This document shows, piece after piece, positions 1 to 6,853 of a DNA stretch of 9,424 nt (positions within the stretch are counted from its first letter, which is position 1; every line of letters starts with the position of its first letter). Source of the DNA: Bacillota bacterium. GTDB taxonomy: Bacteria > Bacillota > Bacilli > Alicyclobacillales > SLC66. The position numbers and the translations under genes were made by a program. The notes beneath the pieces were generated by a model. That model saw only the letters and a program-made list of their open reading frames with translations. It searched no databases and was not told the DNA's origin. The stretch spans positions 1 to 9,424 of the forward strand of contig JAKADD010000075.1 of the NCBI GenBank assembly GCA_021820825.1, written 5' to 3'.

Positions 1-1
1 C

Positions 2-592
2 GACCAGTTTGTGCTGGACAAGATCGCGGCCGCGCAGACGCCTGCACTCCTCGTACTCAATAAGATCGATCTGATCGCGAAAGAGAAGCTGCTCAAACTG
101 ATCGCGGCCTACAGCGCAATGCATCCGTTTTTGGCGATTGTGCCAATCTCTGCGGCAACCGGCGAGCAGGTCGAGACGCTGGTAAAACTGATCTATGAAC
201 AGTTGCCGACCGGCCCCTATTTTTACCCGGAAGACGTGGTCACGGATCACCCGGAACGATTTATCATCAGTGAACTGATCCGGGAGAAAGTACTGCTCCT
301 GACGCGCGAAGAAATCCCCCATTCGATTGCGGTGGGGATCGAACAACTGGAGTTTCGGGAGGATCGCAATGTGCTCTATGTGAACGCGATCATTTACACG
401 GAACGCGATTCGCAAAAGGCAATTTTGATAGGCAAGGGCGGCGACATGCTCAAGCGGGTGGGCAGTTTGGCCCGGCGGGACATAGAAAATATTTTCGGTT
501 CAAAGGTCTTCCTGGAACTATGGGTCAAGGTAAAAAAAGATTGGCGAAATCAGCCGCAGATGTTGCGTACACTCGGTTTCGAGAGTGAATAG
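2..592 (+). CDS. era: GTPase Era, 3' part (5' end outside window)
   Basis: Era is an essential membrane-associated GTPase that binds the 3' end of 16S rRNA through a KH domain and assists 30S subunit maturation. The reading frame is already open at the window edge, and 196 codons are visible. The family is about 300 residues long, so roughly the first 105 residues (P-loop, switch regions and G3) are missing. Visible are the G4 motif NKID at 59-70 and the G5-type SAATG at 149-163. A C-terminal KH domain follows, with its GKGG loop at 431-442 and a typical ending (VKVKKDWR, then LRTLGF). An internal GTG at 11 is not the start, because the homologous frame extends upstream of it. The next gene is yqzL, 142 nt downstream, as in Bacillus. 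The identification is very secure. Confidence 0.97.
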   Translation, partial: DQFVLDKIAAAQTPALLVLNKIDLIAKEKLLKLIAAYSAMHPFLAIVPISAATGEQVETLVKLIYEQLPTGPYFYPEDVVTDHPERFIISELIREKVLLLTREEIPHSIAVGIEQLEFREDRNVLYVNAIIYTERDSQKAILIGKGGDMLKRVGSLARRDIENIFGSKVFLELWVKVKKDWRNQPQMLRTLGFESE

Positions 593-612
593 AAACTGTT
601 CCAATAACTTCT

Positions 613-621
613 TGGTATAGT
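613..621 (+). promoter_or_regulatory. Candidate extended -10 promoter for yqzL-recO-glyQS
   Basis: Just after the era stop the sequence reads TGG followed by TATAGT (616-621). This fits an extended -10 element, TGn plus a hexamer matching TATAAT at five of six positions. I find no good -35 hexamer 16 to 18 nt upstream. Transcription would start near 628 and give an untranslated leader of about 105 nt before yqzL. It is supported by motif only. era could equally read through into the downstream genes, since no terminator is visible after it. Confidence 0.35.
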
Positions 622-662
622 CACCCTTGTGTTCCAGTCATGCTATGGGTGGGCGCAGCAGC

Positions 663-678
663 GACAGATCATCCTGTC
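663..678 (+). other. Small stem-loop in the yqzL leader
   Basis: GACAG (663-667) can pair with CTGTC (674-678) across a 6-nt loop. No T-run follows, so it is not an intrinsic terminator. It lies inside the leader predicted from the candidate promoter at 613-621. No function can be assigned, and a five-base-pair stem can arise by chance. Confidence 0.2.
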
Positions 679-734
679 TGGCGGCTCTGTGAACCCATGT
701 GGCTTCGTTGCCGGTACAGAAAGGATTGATCGCT

Positions 735-869
735 ATGCGAGATTTCCTGTGGAACTATTTCTCCAAGACGGGGGAAATTGACGTCTATCTCCTGTACAAA
801 GAACACGAGGCGGTGACCAAGGGGAACTGTGAAAAAGTCCGGAGCGTTGCGAAAACTGAGCACATATAG
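735..869 (+). CDS. yqzL: YqzL-like small protein
   Basis: This 44-residue protein begins MRDFLWNYFSKTGEIDVYLLYKE. It resembles the conserved N-terminal signature of the YqzL family (an aromatic-rich D-F-x-W start, then KTG-x-ID-x-YLL-x-KE). The family is found between era and recO in Bacilli, is usually just under 50 residues, and has no established function. The ATG is preceded by an AAAGGA ribosome site ending about 9 nt upstream. The frame ends at a TAG (867-869), and after that stop it stays open through the whole gap into recO. The C-terminus is therefore uncertain: a sequencing error or a lineage-specific truncation would look the same. The match rests on the N-terminal half and on gene position. 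Confidence 0.8.
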   Translation: MRDFLWNYFSKTGEIDVYLLYKEHEAVTKGNCEKVRSVAKTEHI

Positions 870-947
870 CGACGGACCGATCGAATTGCACAGTTCCCCA
901 ACGGAGACGCGCTGGCGGCGGATCCGGATGAGGGAGCTGACGACCGG

Positions 948-988
948 GGAAGCTTCCTCTCGGCTTCCAGACGGCCAGGAATGGAAGC
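948..988 (+). repeat. Cluster of GGAAGC/GCTTCC inverted repeats before recO
   Basis: GGAAGC at 948-953 overlaps GCTTCC at 952-957, forming the palindrome GGAAGCTTCC. A second GCTTCC at 963-968 can pair with GGAAGC at 983-988 across a 14-nt loop, ending 24 nt before the recO start. The arms are interchangeable, so more than one hairpin is possible, for example 948-953 with 963-968. No T-run follows. A role in recO translation is conceivable but unproven. Confidence 0.3.
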
Positions 989-1012
989 GGGCGCAGATTG
1001 CGGGGGAATTCC

Positions 1013-1831
1013 ATGTTGGAGAGCCTACAGGCCCTCGTTTTACAGACAAAGCCATACGGTGAATCGCATCGGCTGGTCATCCTGCTCACCAGGGAGCGGG
1101 GAATTATCCGGGCGATTGCGAACCGCGCAGTACTGCAGCATAATCATCTGTATGCAGCGACTCAGGAATTCGGGCGCAGTCTCCTTCAGGTGCGACTGGC
1201 CGGAGACGCGCTTGCAACGGTGACGAAGGGAACACTGTTGGATAATTATACAGAATTGCGTGTTGATATGGAGAAATACGTCTATTCATCGGCCGTCATG
1301 GAGTTGCTGTTAAACATGGACCGGAGCGGTGGACGCGTGTCGTCTGTCGATCTCTTTGACGATGTGATCGCGGGACTGGAGCGCATGCGTCAGTCGGTGT
1401 CGCCGCGTTTTGTGCTGGCGTATCTGGAGCTCTCGCTGCTGCCGAGTTTCGGGGTGACGCTGTCCATTGCAAGCTGCGCGCACTGCGGCGCCAAACTGGA
1501 GCGTTCGACGGGGTTCAGCTTCCAAAGCGGCGGCTTTGTGTGTGCGGACTGCGCCCTGCGGATTGTCGAATTGCGGCCTATTTCCCTGGCGCAGGGAGTG
1601 TGGCGGGTTATGAAACAGATGACTGAACAAAGACTAGGCAATAGCGGCCGCGTTAATCTGCGTTTTGCAACGGAAGAACAGATCTGCGCCCTGCTGACGG
1701 GTTGCCTGAAAGACTACGCAGGCGTTTCTTTGCGCTCACTGCGCGTTGCGAAGCAGCTTGACAATCTGTATGGGCGATCCTTGCAGGAACACGCAGACAA
1801 TGGGGTGGAGGAGGGGGTTGGGGATGCTTGA
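1013..1831 (+). CDS. recO: DNA repair and recombination protein RecO
   Basis: RecO loads RecA on SSB-coated single-stranded DNA, acting with RecR in RecF-type gap repair. The protein is 272 residues, slightly longer than the roughly 255 of Bacillus RecO. The N-terminal OB-like part opens with the family pattern of a short strand, then a YGE-x-(S/H)-RLV-type segment and TRERG. A helical middle follows, then a zinc site with C155, C158, C177 and C180 in two CxxC pairs. The basic segment after TRERG (about residues 31-50) looks diverged from typical RecO. The ATG at 1013 is chosen because GGGGGA (1002-1007) sits 5 nt upstream; a TTG at 998 has no comparable site. The last residues (EEGVGDA) are encoded by the ribosome site and start of glyQ, with which recO overlaps by 8 nt. 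Confidence 0.93.
   Translation: MLESLQALVLQTKPYGESHRLVILLTRERGIIRAIANRAVLQHNHLYAATQEFGRSLLQVRLAGDALATVTKGTLLDNYTELRVDMEKYVYSSAVMELLLNMDRSGGRVSSVDLFDDVIAGLERMRQSVSPRFVLAYLELSLLPSFGVTLSIASCAHCGAKLERSTGFSFQSGGFVCADCALRIVELRPISLAQGVWRVMKQMTEQRLGNSGRVNLRFATEEQICALLTGCLKDYAGVSLRSLRVAKQLDNLYGRSLQEHADNGVEEGVGDA
1807..1817 (+). promoter_or_regulatory. glyQ ribosome binding site inside recO
   Basis: GGAGGAGGGGG lies within the last codons of recO, with its core about 9 nt before the glyQ ATG at 1824. It selects 1824 over the upstream in-frame GTG and ATG codons and makes coupling of recO and glyQ translation likely. Confidence 0.7.
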
Positions 1832-2693
1832 TTTTCAGACCGTGATCGCAAAGCTGCAGGCGTTCTGGACCCGTCAGGGATGCATTCTGGTACAGCCGTA
1901 TGACGTGGAAAAGGGCGCCGGAACCATGAATCCGATGACATTTTTACGAGTGCTGACAAGCGCTGACTGGCGGGTCGCTTATGTTGAACCGTCGCGGCGG
2001 CCGACAGATGGACGCTATGGAGACAACCCCAATCGACTGTACCAGCATCATCAGTTTCAGGTGATCATCAAACCATCTCCCGAGGATGTCCAGGAACTGT
2101 ATATCGCTTCGCTCGAAGAACTCGGCATCGCCGCAGAAGAACACGATATCCGCTTCGTTGAAGACAACTGGGAAGCGCCTACGCTCGGCGCCTGGGGACT
2201 CGGCTGGGAAGTCTGGGTTGACGGCATGGAGGTTACCCAATTCACCTATTTTCAGCAAGTGGGCGGTATGGACGTAAGGCCGGTGGCTGTAGAGATTACC
2301 TATGGTCTGGAGCGGCTCGCGGGCTATATTCAGGATGTGGAAAGCGTGTACGACCTCGTGTACGCGCCGGGAGTCACTTACGGCGACGTGTTCGGGCGGT
2401 CGGAATTCGAGCACAGTGTCTATTCCTTCGAAGTGTGCGACCCGGATCGACTCGTGCGTCTGTTCGCTGAGTACGAGGCGGAAGCGCAACTCGCATTGAC
2501 CCGCAAACTTGCGATTCCCGCCTACGATTACGTTCTGAAATGTTCCCATGTGTTCAATCTGCTGGAGGCGCGGGGGACTGTTTCGGTCACTCAGCGGACC
2601 GGGTATATGACCCGTGTGCGAAGCCTCGCTCGCCAGGCGGCGCAAGTGTACGTTTCCGGGGCCGTTCATGGCGACAGGGGGGATGGGCAATGA
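1824..2693 (+). CDS. glyQ: Glycyl-tRNA synthetase alpha subunit
   Basis: This is the catalytic class II subunit of the alpha2-beta2 glycyl-tRNA synthetase. It activates glycine with ATP and, together with GlyS, charges tRNA-Gly in the cytoplasm. The protein is 289 residues, close to the 295 typical of Bacillus. Family motifs are clear: LDFQ near the start, GAGTMNP followed by [16 protein letters not shown] (55-66) with the adjacent [32 protein letters not shown], and [13 protein letters not shown] (158-170). The start is the ATG that gives the family N-terminus and has a strong ribosome site in recO. The 3' end overlaps glyS as ATGA (2690-2693). No T-box lies directly upstream, unlike in Bacillus subtilis, because the 5' end is inside recO. 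Confidence 0.97.
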   Translation: MLDFQTVIAKLQAFWTRQGCILVQPYDVEKGAGTMNPMTFLRVLTSADWRVAYVEPSRRPTDGRYGDNPNRLYQHHQFQVIIKPSPEDVQELYIASLEELGIAAEEHDIRFVEDNWEAPTLGAWGLGWEVWVDGMEVTQFTYFQQVGGMDVRPVAVEITYGLERLAGYIQDVESVYDLVYAPGVTYGDVFGRSEFEHSVYSFEVCDPDRLVRLFAEYEAEAQLALTRKLAIPAYDYVLKCSHVFNLLEARGTVSVTQRTGYMTRVRSLARQAAQVYVSGAVHGDRGDGQ

Positions 2694-4792
2694 ACGCTGG
2701 TGGTGTGCCAGCCAGGGATTTTCTGCTTGAAATTGGGGTTGAAGAGATGCCCGCGCGCTTTGTCCAGTTCGGCGTCGCCGCCGTGGCGGACGCGCTGCAA
2801 GACGCGCTGGCCGCGCAGAGGTTGAATTTTGAAATGATGGACGTATTTGGAACACCGCGGCGTCTTGGTTTTCTGGTGCGCAGTCTGGCAGCGGTCCAGG
2901 CTGAACATGTGGACTGGGTGCGCGGCCCTGCGGCCCGCATCGCAAGAACTGGGGAAGGCGCCTGGACGCGCGCCGCGCTTGGATTCGCGCGGTCACAGGG
3001 CGTGGACGCGGATGAACTGATCATTAAAGAGGCTGGTGGCGGCGTCTACGTTTTCGCTGCAAAACGCTGGCCTGAACGCGCGACGGAAGACATCTTGGCC
3101 GCTATTCTGCCTGCTGTCATTGCTGGCGTGGAGTGGCCTAAGAGTATGCGCTGGGGATCTGAGGATATGCGGTTTGTCAGGCCGCTGCGCTGGCTGGTGG
3201 CCCTGTACGGCGACGTTGTGGTGCCTTTTACGGTGGCTGGCCACAAAACGCAGGCGCTGACTCGCGGACAGCGGACGCTGGTTCGGGATCCACTGCCTAT
3301 TGGCGATGCCAGCGATTATCCGCGGATACTTTGCGCAGCGTTTGTGATCGGCGATATTGGCGAACGGCGGGAACGCATCGTGAAAGAAGTGCTGGAACTC
3401 GCGTCCAGTCGCGGACTGGCCGTCGACATTCATCCCGATCTGCTGGAGGAGGTCACGCAACTGGTGGAGTATCCGACCGCGTTCATGGGCAGTTTTGAAG
3501 CGCGTTTTCTGACCCTTCCCGAACAGGTGATCGTGACCACCATGCGTTCACACCAGCGGTATTTTCCGGTGTACAATGAAGAAGGGAAATTGGCGCCCCA
3601 TTTCATCGGTGTTCGCAATGGCGGCCAAAAGGCGCTCGCACAGGTGATCAGAGGCAACGAAAAAGTGCTCAGCGCGCGGTTGGCGGACGCTGTATTCTTT
3701 TACGAAGAAGATTGCAGGCAGACACCCCAGGAATGGCAGAACAGACTAAAGTCAATGGTCCATCATGACCGTTTGGGAACTGTATATGATCGTGAACGTC
3801 GAATCGCCGTCATCGCACAAAGTCTTGCTCGGGAATTGCAGGTTGCTGATCAAATTGTCGCCGACATCGAGGCCGCCGCAGGATTGGCGAAATTTGACCT
3901 CGCAACCCATCTGGTGGCCGAGTTTCCCGAACTGGAAGGGGTCATGGGAGGTGTCTACGCGGCTCTCGCAGGTGCGCGTCCAGCTGTCGTTCAGGCGATT
4001 GCCGAGCAGTACGATCCGCGCATCGCGGGCGCGGCTATTCCGGCGTCCACTGCGGGGCGCATTCTGGCGCTGGCGGAGAAAATGGAGCGTCTGGTCGGGG
4101 GGATTCTCGTCCTCGGAGCGCCCACGGGATCACAGGACCCGTATGGATTGCGACGTGCGGCGACAGGGATTGTGCGCATCGTGGCCGAAGCGTCGTACAC
4201 GCTTTCGCTGAGTGTTCTCATCGCCGCAGGCGAAGCGGCTTTCAGCGCTGACTCCGCCGTGACTGCCGACCGCTCTGTCGACCTGTCGAAAGGGATCGGC
4301 GACTTTCTGCGGGCGCGGATCCGCAACATTCTGCAAGAACGGGGTGCGGATCCGGACATCGCCGAGGGATGCATAAGAGCGCATCCAGATGATCCCGCCC
4401 TGATGATTGCGTGTGCGGACGCCTGTATGAGACTGCGGCATTCGAACGAATTCCTGTGGGTTGTTGAGACGGGAAAACGCGTGGCAAGTCTGGCGGGCAA
4501 GGTGAGCGATCACGCGGCGCCAATCACTGCGCAACTCTTTGAAACTGCAGAAGAAGCCCAACTTTTCGCGGCTGCCGCAGCTGGCTATGCGTACGCGGAG
4601 TCCTGCATGCAAAAGGGCGATCTCGCCAGCGCGATCGGACGTCTGGCGTTGTTGCGCGAACCTGTGGCCCAATTTTTTGACAGCGTAATCGTTATGGACG
4701 ACCGCCCTGTCGTGAGAGACAATCGGCTGGCGCTGTTGCGGCTGACGCTTGGCGCCATCATGAAGGTAATCGATCCAACGGCGATCGTGTAA
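2690..4792 (+). CDS. glyS: Glycyl-tRNA synthetase beta subunit
   Basis: The beta subunit binds the anticodon and acceptor regions of tRNA-Gly and completes the tetrameric enzyme with GlyQ. The protein is 700 residues, against about 680 in Bacillus. Clear family segments are [13 protein letters not shown] near the N-terminus, the MRWG...MRFVRP block from residue 153, [11 protein letters not shown] from residue 284, [16 protein letters not shown], and [19 protein letters not shown] from residue 402 in the HD-like domain. A DALR-type anticodon-binding region forms the C-terminus (ending in the family-like [14 protein letters not shown]). The chosen ATG overlaps the glyQ stop by 4 nt and has AGGGGGGA (2676-2683) 6 nt upstream. 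A longer in-frame extension to 2540 is only overlap with glyQ. No convincing terminator follows; a 5-bp stem at 4795-4811 lacks a T-run. Confidence 0.97.
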   Translation: MNAGGVPARDFLLEIGVEEMPARFVQFGVAAVADALQDALAAQRLNFEMMDVFGTPRRLGFLVRSLAAVQAEHVDWVRGPAARIARTGEGAWTRAALGFARSQGVDADELIIKEAGGGVYVFAAKRWPERATEDILAAILPAVIAGVEWPKSMRWGSEDMRFVRPLRWLVALYGDVVVPFTVAGHKTQALTRGQRTLVRDPLPIGDASDYPRILCAAFVIGDIGERRERIVKEVLELASSRGLAVDIHPDLLEEVTQLVEYPTAFMGSFEARFLTLPEQVIVTTMRSHQRYFPVYNEEGKLAPHFIGVRNGGQKALAQVIRGNEKVLSARLADAVFFYEEDCRQTPQEWQNRLKSMVHHDRLGTVYDRERRIAVIAQSLARELQVADQIVADIEAAAGLAKFDLATHLVAEFPELEGVMGGVYAALAGARPAVVQAIAEQYDPRIAGAAIPASTAGRILALAEKMERLVGGILVLGAPTGSQDPYGLRRAATGIVRIVAEASYTLSLSVLIAAGEAAFSADSAVTADRSVDLSKGIGDFLRARIRNILQERGADPDIAEGCIRAHPDDPALMIACADACMRLRHSNEFLWVVETGKRVASLAGKVSDHAAPITAQLFETAEEAQLFAAAAAGYAYAESCMQKGDLASAIGRLALLREPVAQFFDSVIVMDDRPVVRDNRLALLRLTLGAIMKVIDPTAIV

Positions 4793-4812
4793 CGCTCTCG
4801 GGCCAAGGGAGT

Positions 4813-5025
4813 CTATTGCGGCAACGAAAGATAATGCGCGAAGCGGTAATCCGAGAAGAGGAACACAACCCCGACCAGCGCGCCCAGCCAAAACTGGCGA
4901 CTCTTCAGCGTCTGTCTGTCGAAACCAAAATGAGTGCCTCTTTCATACGAGAAAAAGCGGGCGCTGACAAGTCCGCAGACAATAATGAGAAGCAGTTTCA
5001 GACCATACTTTACAATGGTATGCAA
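4813..5025 (-). CDS. Small two-helix membrane protein, unknown family
   Basis: I do not recognise this 70-residue protein. It has two hydrophobic stretches, about residues 9-25 (LKLLLIIVCGLV...) and 45-58 (FWLGALVGVVFLF). They are joined by a loop rich in Arg and Lys (R23, R29, R37, K41, R43), which by the positive-inside rule would face the cytoplasm. The start is TTG at 5025, supported by AGGTAGGA (5032-5039 on this strand) 6 nt upstream. That site is the main evidence that the frame is real, together with the membrane-protein composition and the lack of any better gene here. It faces glyS (20-nt gap between stops) and diverges from ccpN, with 97 nt between starts. No terminator is visible. 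It could be a lineage-specific gene, and control by CcpN would be inference only. Confidence 0.65.
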   Translation of the reverse strand: MHTIVKYGLKLLLIIVCGLVSARFFSYERGTHFGFDRQTLKSRQFWLGALVGVVFLFSDYRFAHYLSLPQ

Positions 5026-5122
5026 GGGAGTATCCTACCTTTCGCGAACAAGCTTTCATTTATACATAGAGTGTACCATGCTGCACGCGCTTTCGGCAAT
5101 TTCCGGCACACTGCGAAGTGGG
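5026..5122. promoter_or_regulatory. Divergent control region between the minus-strand gene and ccpN
   Basis: Both genes must be transcribed from about this interval. For ccpN the best sigma-A-like match is TTTACA (5009-5014, inside the minus-strand gene) and TATCCT (5031-5036) with a 16-nt spacer. For the minus-strand gene, TTGCCG (5099-5094) and TACACT (5075-5070) lie 18 nt apart, and a TATAAA (5064-5059) without a -35 is an alternative. All are weak motif matches. I do not see a sequence fitting the Bacillus CcpN operator. Confidence 0.3.
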
Positions 5123-5764
5123 GTGAAAATCATCGAATTGTCTGCCAGGCAACAGCGAATTGTCGCGATCGTTCGCGATCGCGGAACGGTCACCGGCGAG
5201 CGCATCGCAGAAGAATTGGAGCTGACGCGCGCCACTTTGCGATCAGACCTCGCTATTTTAACCATGGCGGGAATTCTGGATGCGCGGCCTAGAGTCGGAT
5301 ATTTTTATGTTGGCAAGCAAACGGTCGATTTGTGGAGCGAAGTGATTGGCAAATACCTTGTGAAAGACTACAAATCGGTTCCGGTTGTCGTGGAGGAGCA
5401 CACCACGGTGTACGATGCGATCGTGACCATGTTTCTTGAGGATGTCGGCACACTGTTCGTGGTGCGGGAAAAGGGAGCTCTGATTGGCGTCGCTTCCCGC
5501 AAGGATCTGCTCAAGGTGGCGATTGGTCAATCCAATCTCCACGAAGTGCCTGTTTCACTCGCCATGACCAGAATGCCCAATATCACGACAGTCACGCTCG
5601 ACGCCACCATGTATGACGCCGCCAAAAAATTGATCGCAGCCCAAGTGGATTCGCTTCCGGTCGTCAAAGCGGGACCGGAGCAGACCGTTGAGGTGGTGGG
5701 GCGCGTTACAAAGTCAACGATCACCCGCCTGTTTGTGGAACTCGGATCGATGCGAAATGTGTAG
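5123..5764 (+). CDS. ccpN: Transcriptional repressor CcpN (HTH plus CBS pair)
   Basis: CcpN represses gluconeogenic genes (gapB and pckA in Bacillus subtilis) during growth on sugars, independently of CcpA. The 213-residue product matches the roughly 212 of Bacillus. Residues 5-20 and 24-46 form a winged helix-turn-helix (TGERIAEELELTRATLRSDL), followed by the family signature ILTMAGILDARPRVGYFYVGK. Two CBS domains cover about 80-135 and 145-205 and are the likely nucleotide-sensing part. The start is debatable. GTG at 5123 gives the conserved N-terminus (MKIIELSARQ) and the family length but has no well-spaced ribosome site. ATG at 5078 would add 15 residues and also lacks one. ppsR follows after 20 nt, which fits a two-gene carbon-control operon. 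Confidence 0.93.
   Translation: MKIIELSARQQRIVAIVRDRGTVTGERIAEELELTRATLRSDLAILTMAGILDARPRVGYFYVGKQTVDLWSEVIGKYLVKDYKSVPVVVEEHTTVYDAIVTMFLEDVGTLFVVREKGALIGVASRKDLLKVAIGQSNLHEVPVSLAMTRMPNITTVTLDATMYDAAKKLIAAQVDSLPVVKAGPEQTVEVVGRVTKSTITRLFVELGSMRNV
5163..5181 (+). repeat. Tandem TCGCGATCG repeat in early ccpN
   Basis: TCGCGATCG occurs at 5163-5171 and again at 5173-5181, separated by a single T. Each copy contains the palindrome CGATCG. It encodes part of the AIVRDRG segment just before the recognition helices, so codon choice may explain it. It could form local secondary structure about 40 nt into the message. Confidence 0.5.
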
Positions 5765-5784
5765 CAGAAAAGGAGGATGTTCCG

Positions 5785-6606
5785 ATGACTTACGAATTGC
5801 CGGCCATCGTGTATGTGGTTTCGGATTCCGTGGGGGAGACGGCCGAATTTGTCGTTCGTGCAGCGGCGAGCCAGTTTGATCATGGACATTTTGAAATACG
5901 GCGCATGTCCTACGTTGATTCTGTGGAGACCATTCACGAGATTGTGGCGGCGGCCGATGAGGTGGGCGGATTTATCGCCTACACGCTGATCCTCCCGGCC
6001 CTTCGCGAGACGCTGCGCGCGGAAGCGCAGCGCGCAGCCGTGCGCGCCGTCGATATCATGGGCCCCATGATGGCCGCTTTTGAAGATGTATTTAACGCGA
6101 CGCCCAAGCTGCGGCCCGGATTGTTGCATCAACTCGACGATGAATACTTTCGGCGCGTAGAAGCCATTGAGTTCGCAGTCAAATATGATGATGGCAGGGA
6201 TCCGCGCGGATTGCTGCGCGCGGATGTGGTTCTGATTGGGGTTTCGCGTACATCCAAGACGCCGCTCAGCATGTATCTGGCCCATAAGAGAGTGCGCGTG
6301 GCCAACGTGCCGCTTGTGCCTGAAGTCCAGCCACCGGAAGAACTGTTTGAATTGCCGCTTGGCAAAGTCATCGGACTCACCATCAATGCGGATGAACTGA
6401 ACGGAATTCGCCAGGAACGGCTGCTCGCGCTCGGATTGCGGGCAGAAGCCACGTATGCGAGCAACCAGCGGATTCTCGAAGAACTCCGTTACGCGGATTA
6501 CATCATGAAACAGTTGGGCTGTCCTGTCATCGATGTATCGCGCCGCGCAGTCGAAGAAACAGCCAGCATTATCCTGAGCCTCGTGGAAAGCAGGCGAATC
6601 TCCTGA
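5785..6606 (+). CDS. ppsR: Pyruvate, phosphate dikinase / PEP synthetase regulatory protein
   Basis: This DUF299-family protein is a bifunctional serine/threonine kinase and Pi-dependent phosphorylase. It switches pyruvate, phosphate dikinase or PEP synthetase off and on. The Bacillus ortholog, YqfL, also modulates CcpN-dependent repression. The 273-residue length agrees with the family. Key features are the N-terminal VYVVSDSVGETAE strand-loop, the P-loop-like GVSRTSKT at residues 152-159, and the PL-x-MYLA, VPLVPE and GLTI-type motifs after it. The ATG is preceded by an ideal AAAAGGAGG site with 8-nt spacing. It lies 20 nt after ccpN, so co-transcription is likely. The target kinase gene is not in this window. 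Confidence 0.96.
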   Translation: MTYELPAIVYVVSDSVGETAEFVVRAAASQFDHGHFEIRRMSYVDSVETIHEIVAAADEVGGFIAYTLILPALRETLRAEAQRAAVRAVDIMGPMMAAFEDVFNATPKLRPGLLHQLDDEYFRRVEAIEFAVKYDDGRDPRGLLRADVVLIGVSRTSKTPLSMYLAHKRVRVANVPLVPEVQPPEELFELPLGKVIGLTINADELNGIRQERLLALGLRAEATYASNQRILEELRYADYIMKQLGCPVIDVSRRAVEETASIILSLVESRRIS

Positions 6607-6624
6607 CGTTCGCGGATTTTTTTT
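6594..6624 (+). terminator. Candidate intrinsic terminator after ppsR
   Basis: GCGAA (6594-6598) pairs with TTCGC (6609-6613) around a 10-nt loop, and eight T residues follow at 6617-6624. The stem is short and starts inside the last ppsR codons. A competing stem, CCTGA (6602-6606) with TCAGG (6624-6628), would enclose the T-run. The placement between ppsR and dnaG suits the end of a ccpN-ppsR transcript. Strength is probably modest. Confidence 0.45.
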
Positions 6625-6680
6625 CAGGTCTGTGCGTACATCTATATCGAAGCCTGTTGTCTACGTTTAGATCACCAGAC

Positions 6681-6711
6681 AGTGTGACAGAATAGTCAAA
6701 TGTCGAACACT
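6681..6711. repeat. Imperfect dyad in the dnaG-rpoD leader
   Basis: AGTGTGACA (6681-6689) is the inverse complement of TGTCGAACACT (6701-6711) apart from a 2-nt bulge (GA). This gives nine base pairs around an AT-rich 11-nt centre. It sits about 150 nt upstream of dnaG in an otherwise non-coding stretch (6607-6862). A second small dyad, GAGAA-TT-TTCTC, lies at 6733-6744. Either could be an operator or RNA structure. I find no convincing sigma-A promoter in this stretch; the least bad match is TTTTCA (6621-6626) with TATATC (6643-6648). Confidence 0.35.
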
Positions 6712-6844
6712 TTGTGTCGGTAGAAAGCGAGGGAGAATTTTCTCGGTTTGAGTGGCAGGAAAGTGTTGAATCTTGGCGAATAAAGTTACCATATGGGGAA
6801 TAGCAGAATGGCGCATGTCCGTTGGCATCCAATGTCATTGTGGC

Positions 6845-6853
6845 AGAGGGGGA
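6845..6853 (+). promoter_or_regulatory. dnaG ribosome binding site (sets a GTG start)
   Basis: AGAGGGGGA lies 9 nt before GTG 6863 but 15 nt before the ATG at 6869. This favours the GTG, which also reproduces the family N-terminus M-x-x-RIP-x-E. Confidence 0.7.

Noticed and set aside
645..662. GGGTGGGCGC resembling part of the T-box antiterminator sequence upstream of yqzL
   Set aside because: The conserved ACCGCG part is absent, the region is too short for the specifier stem and antiterminator, and no terminator with a T-run follows.
829..1062. Plus-strand 77-codon frame between yqzL and recO
   Set aside because: It overlaps both neighbours out of frame, and its GTG start has no ribosome site. 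The yqzL frame in the same stretch looks at least as coding-like.
1944..2996. Long minus-strand frame of 350 codons opposite glyQ and the start of glyS
   Set aside because: It lies wholly antisense to two secure genes. The composition is rich in Arg, Pro and His, as expected from the complement of GC3-rich coding DNA, and there is no recognisable domain.
4795..4811. CTCTC/GGGAG stem between glyS and the convergent gene as a bidirectional terminator
   Set aside because: Only five pairs including one wobble, and no T-run on either strand.
4130..4891. Minus-strand frame of 253 codons opposite the 3' part of glyS
   Set aside because: It is antisense to the conserved glyS C-terminal domain, has shadow-type composition, and overlaps the better supported minus-strand gene at 4813-5025.
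4816..5292. Plus-strand frame of 158 codons across the glyS-ccpN gap
   Set aside because: It runs out of frame into ccpN, has a strongly basic, repetitive C-terminal half typical of an off-frame translation, and no convincing ribosome site.
5527..6285. Minus-strand frame of 252 codons opposite ccpN and ppsR
   Set aside because: It is fully antisense to two conserved genes and has no family resemblance.
6569..6838. Minus-strand 89-codon frame across the ppsR-dnaG gap
   Set aside because: Low-complexity Ser/Arg/Cys composition, overlap with the ppsR 3' end, and no recognisable motif.
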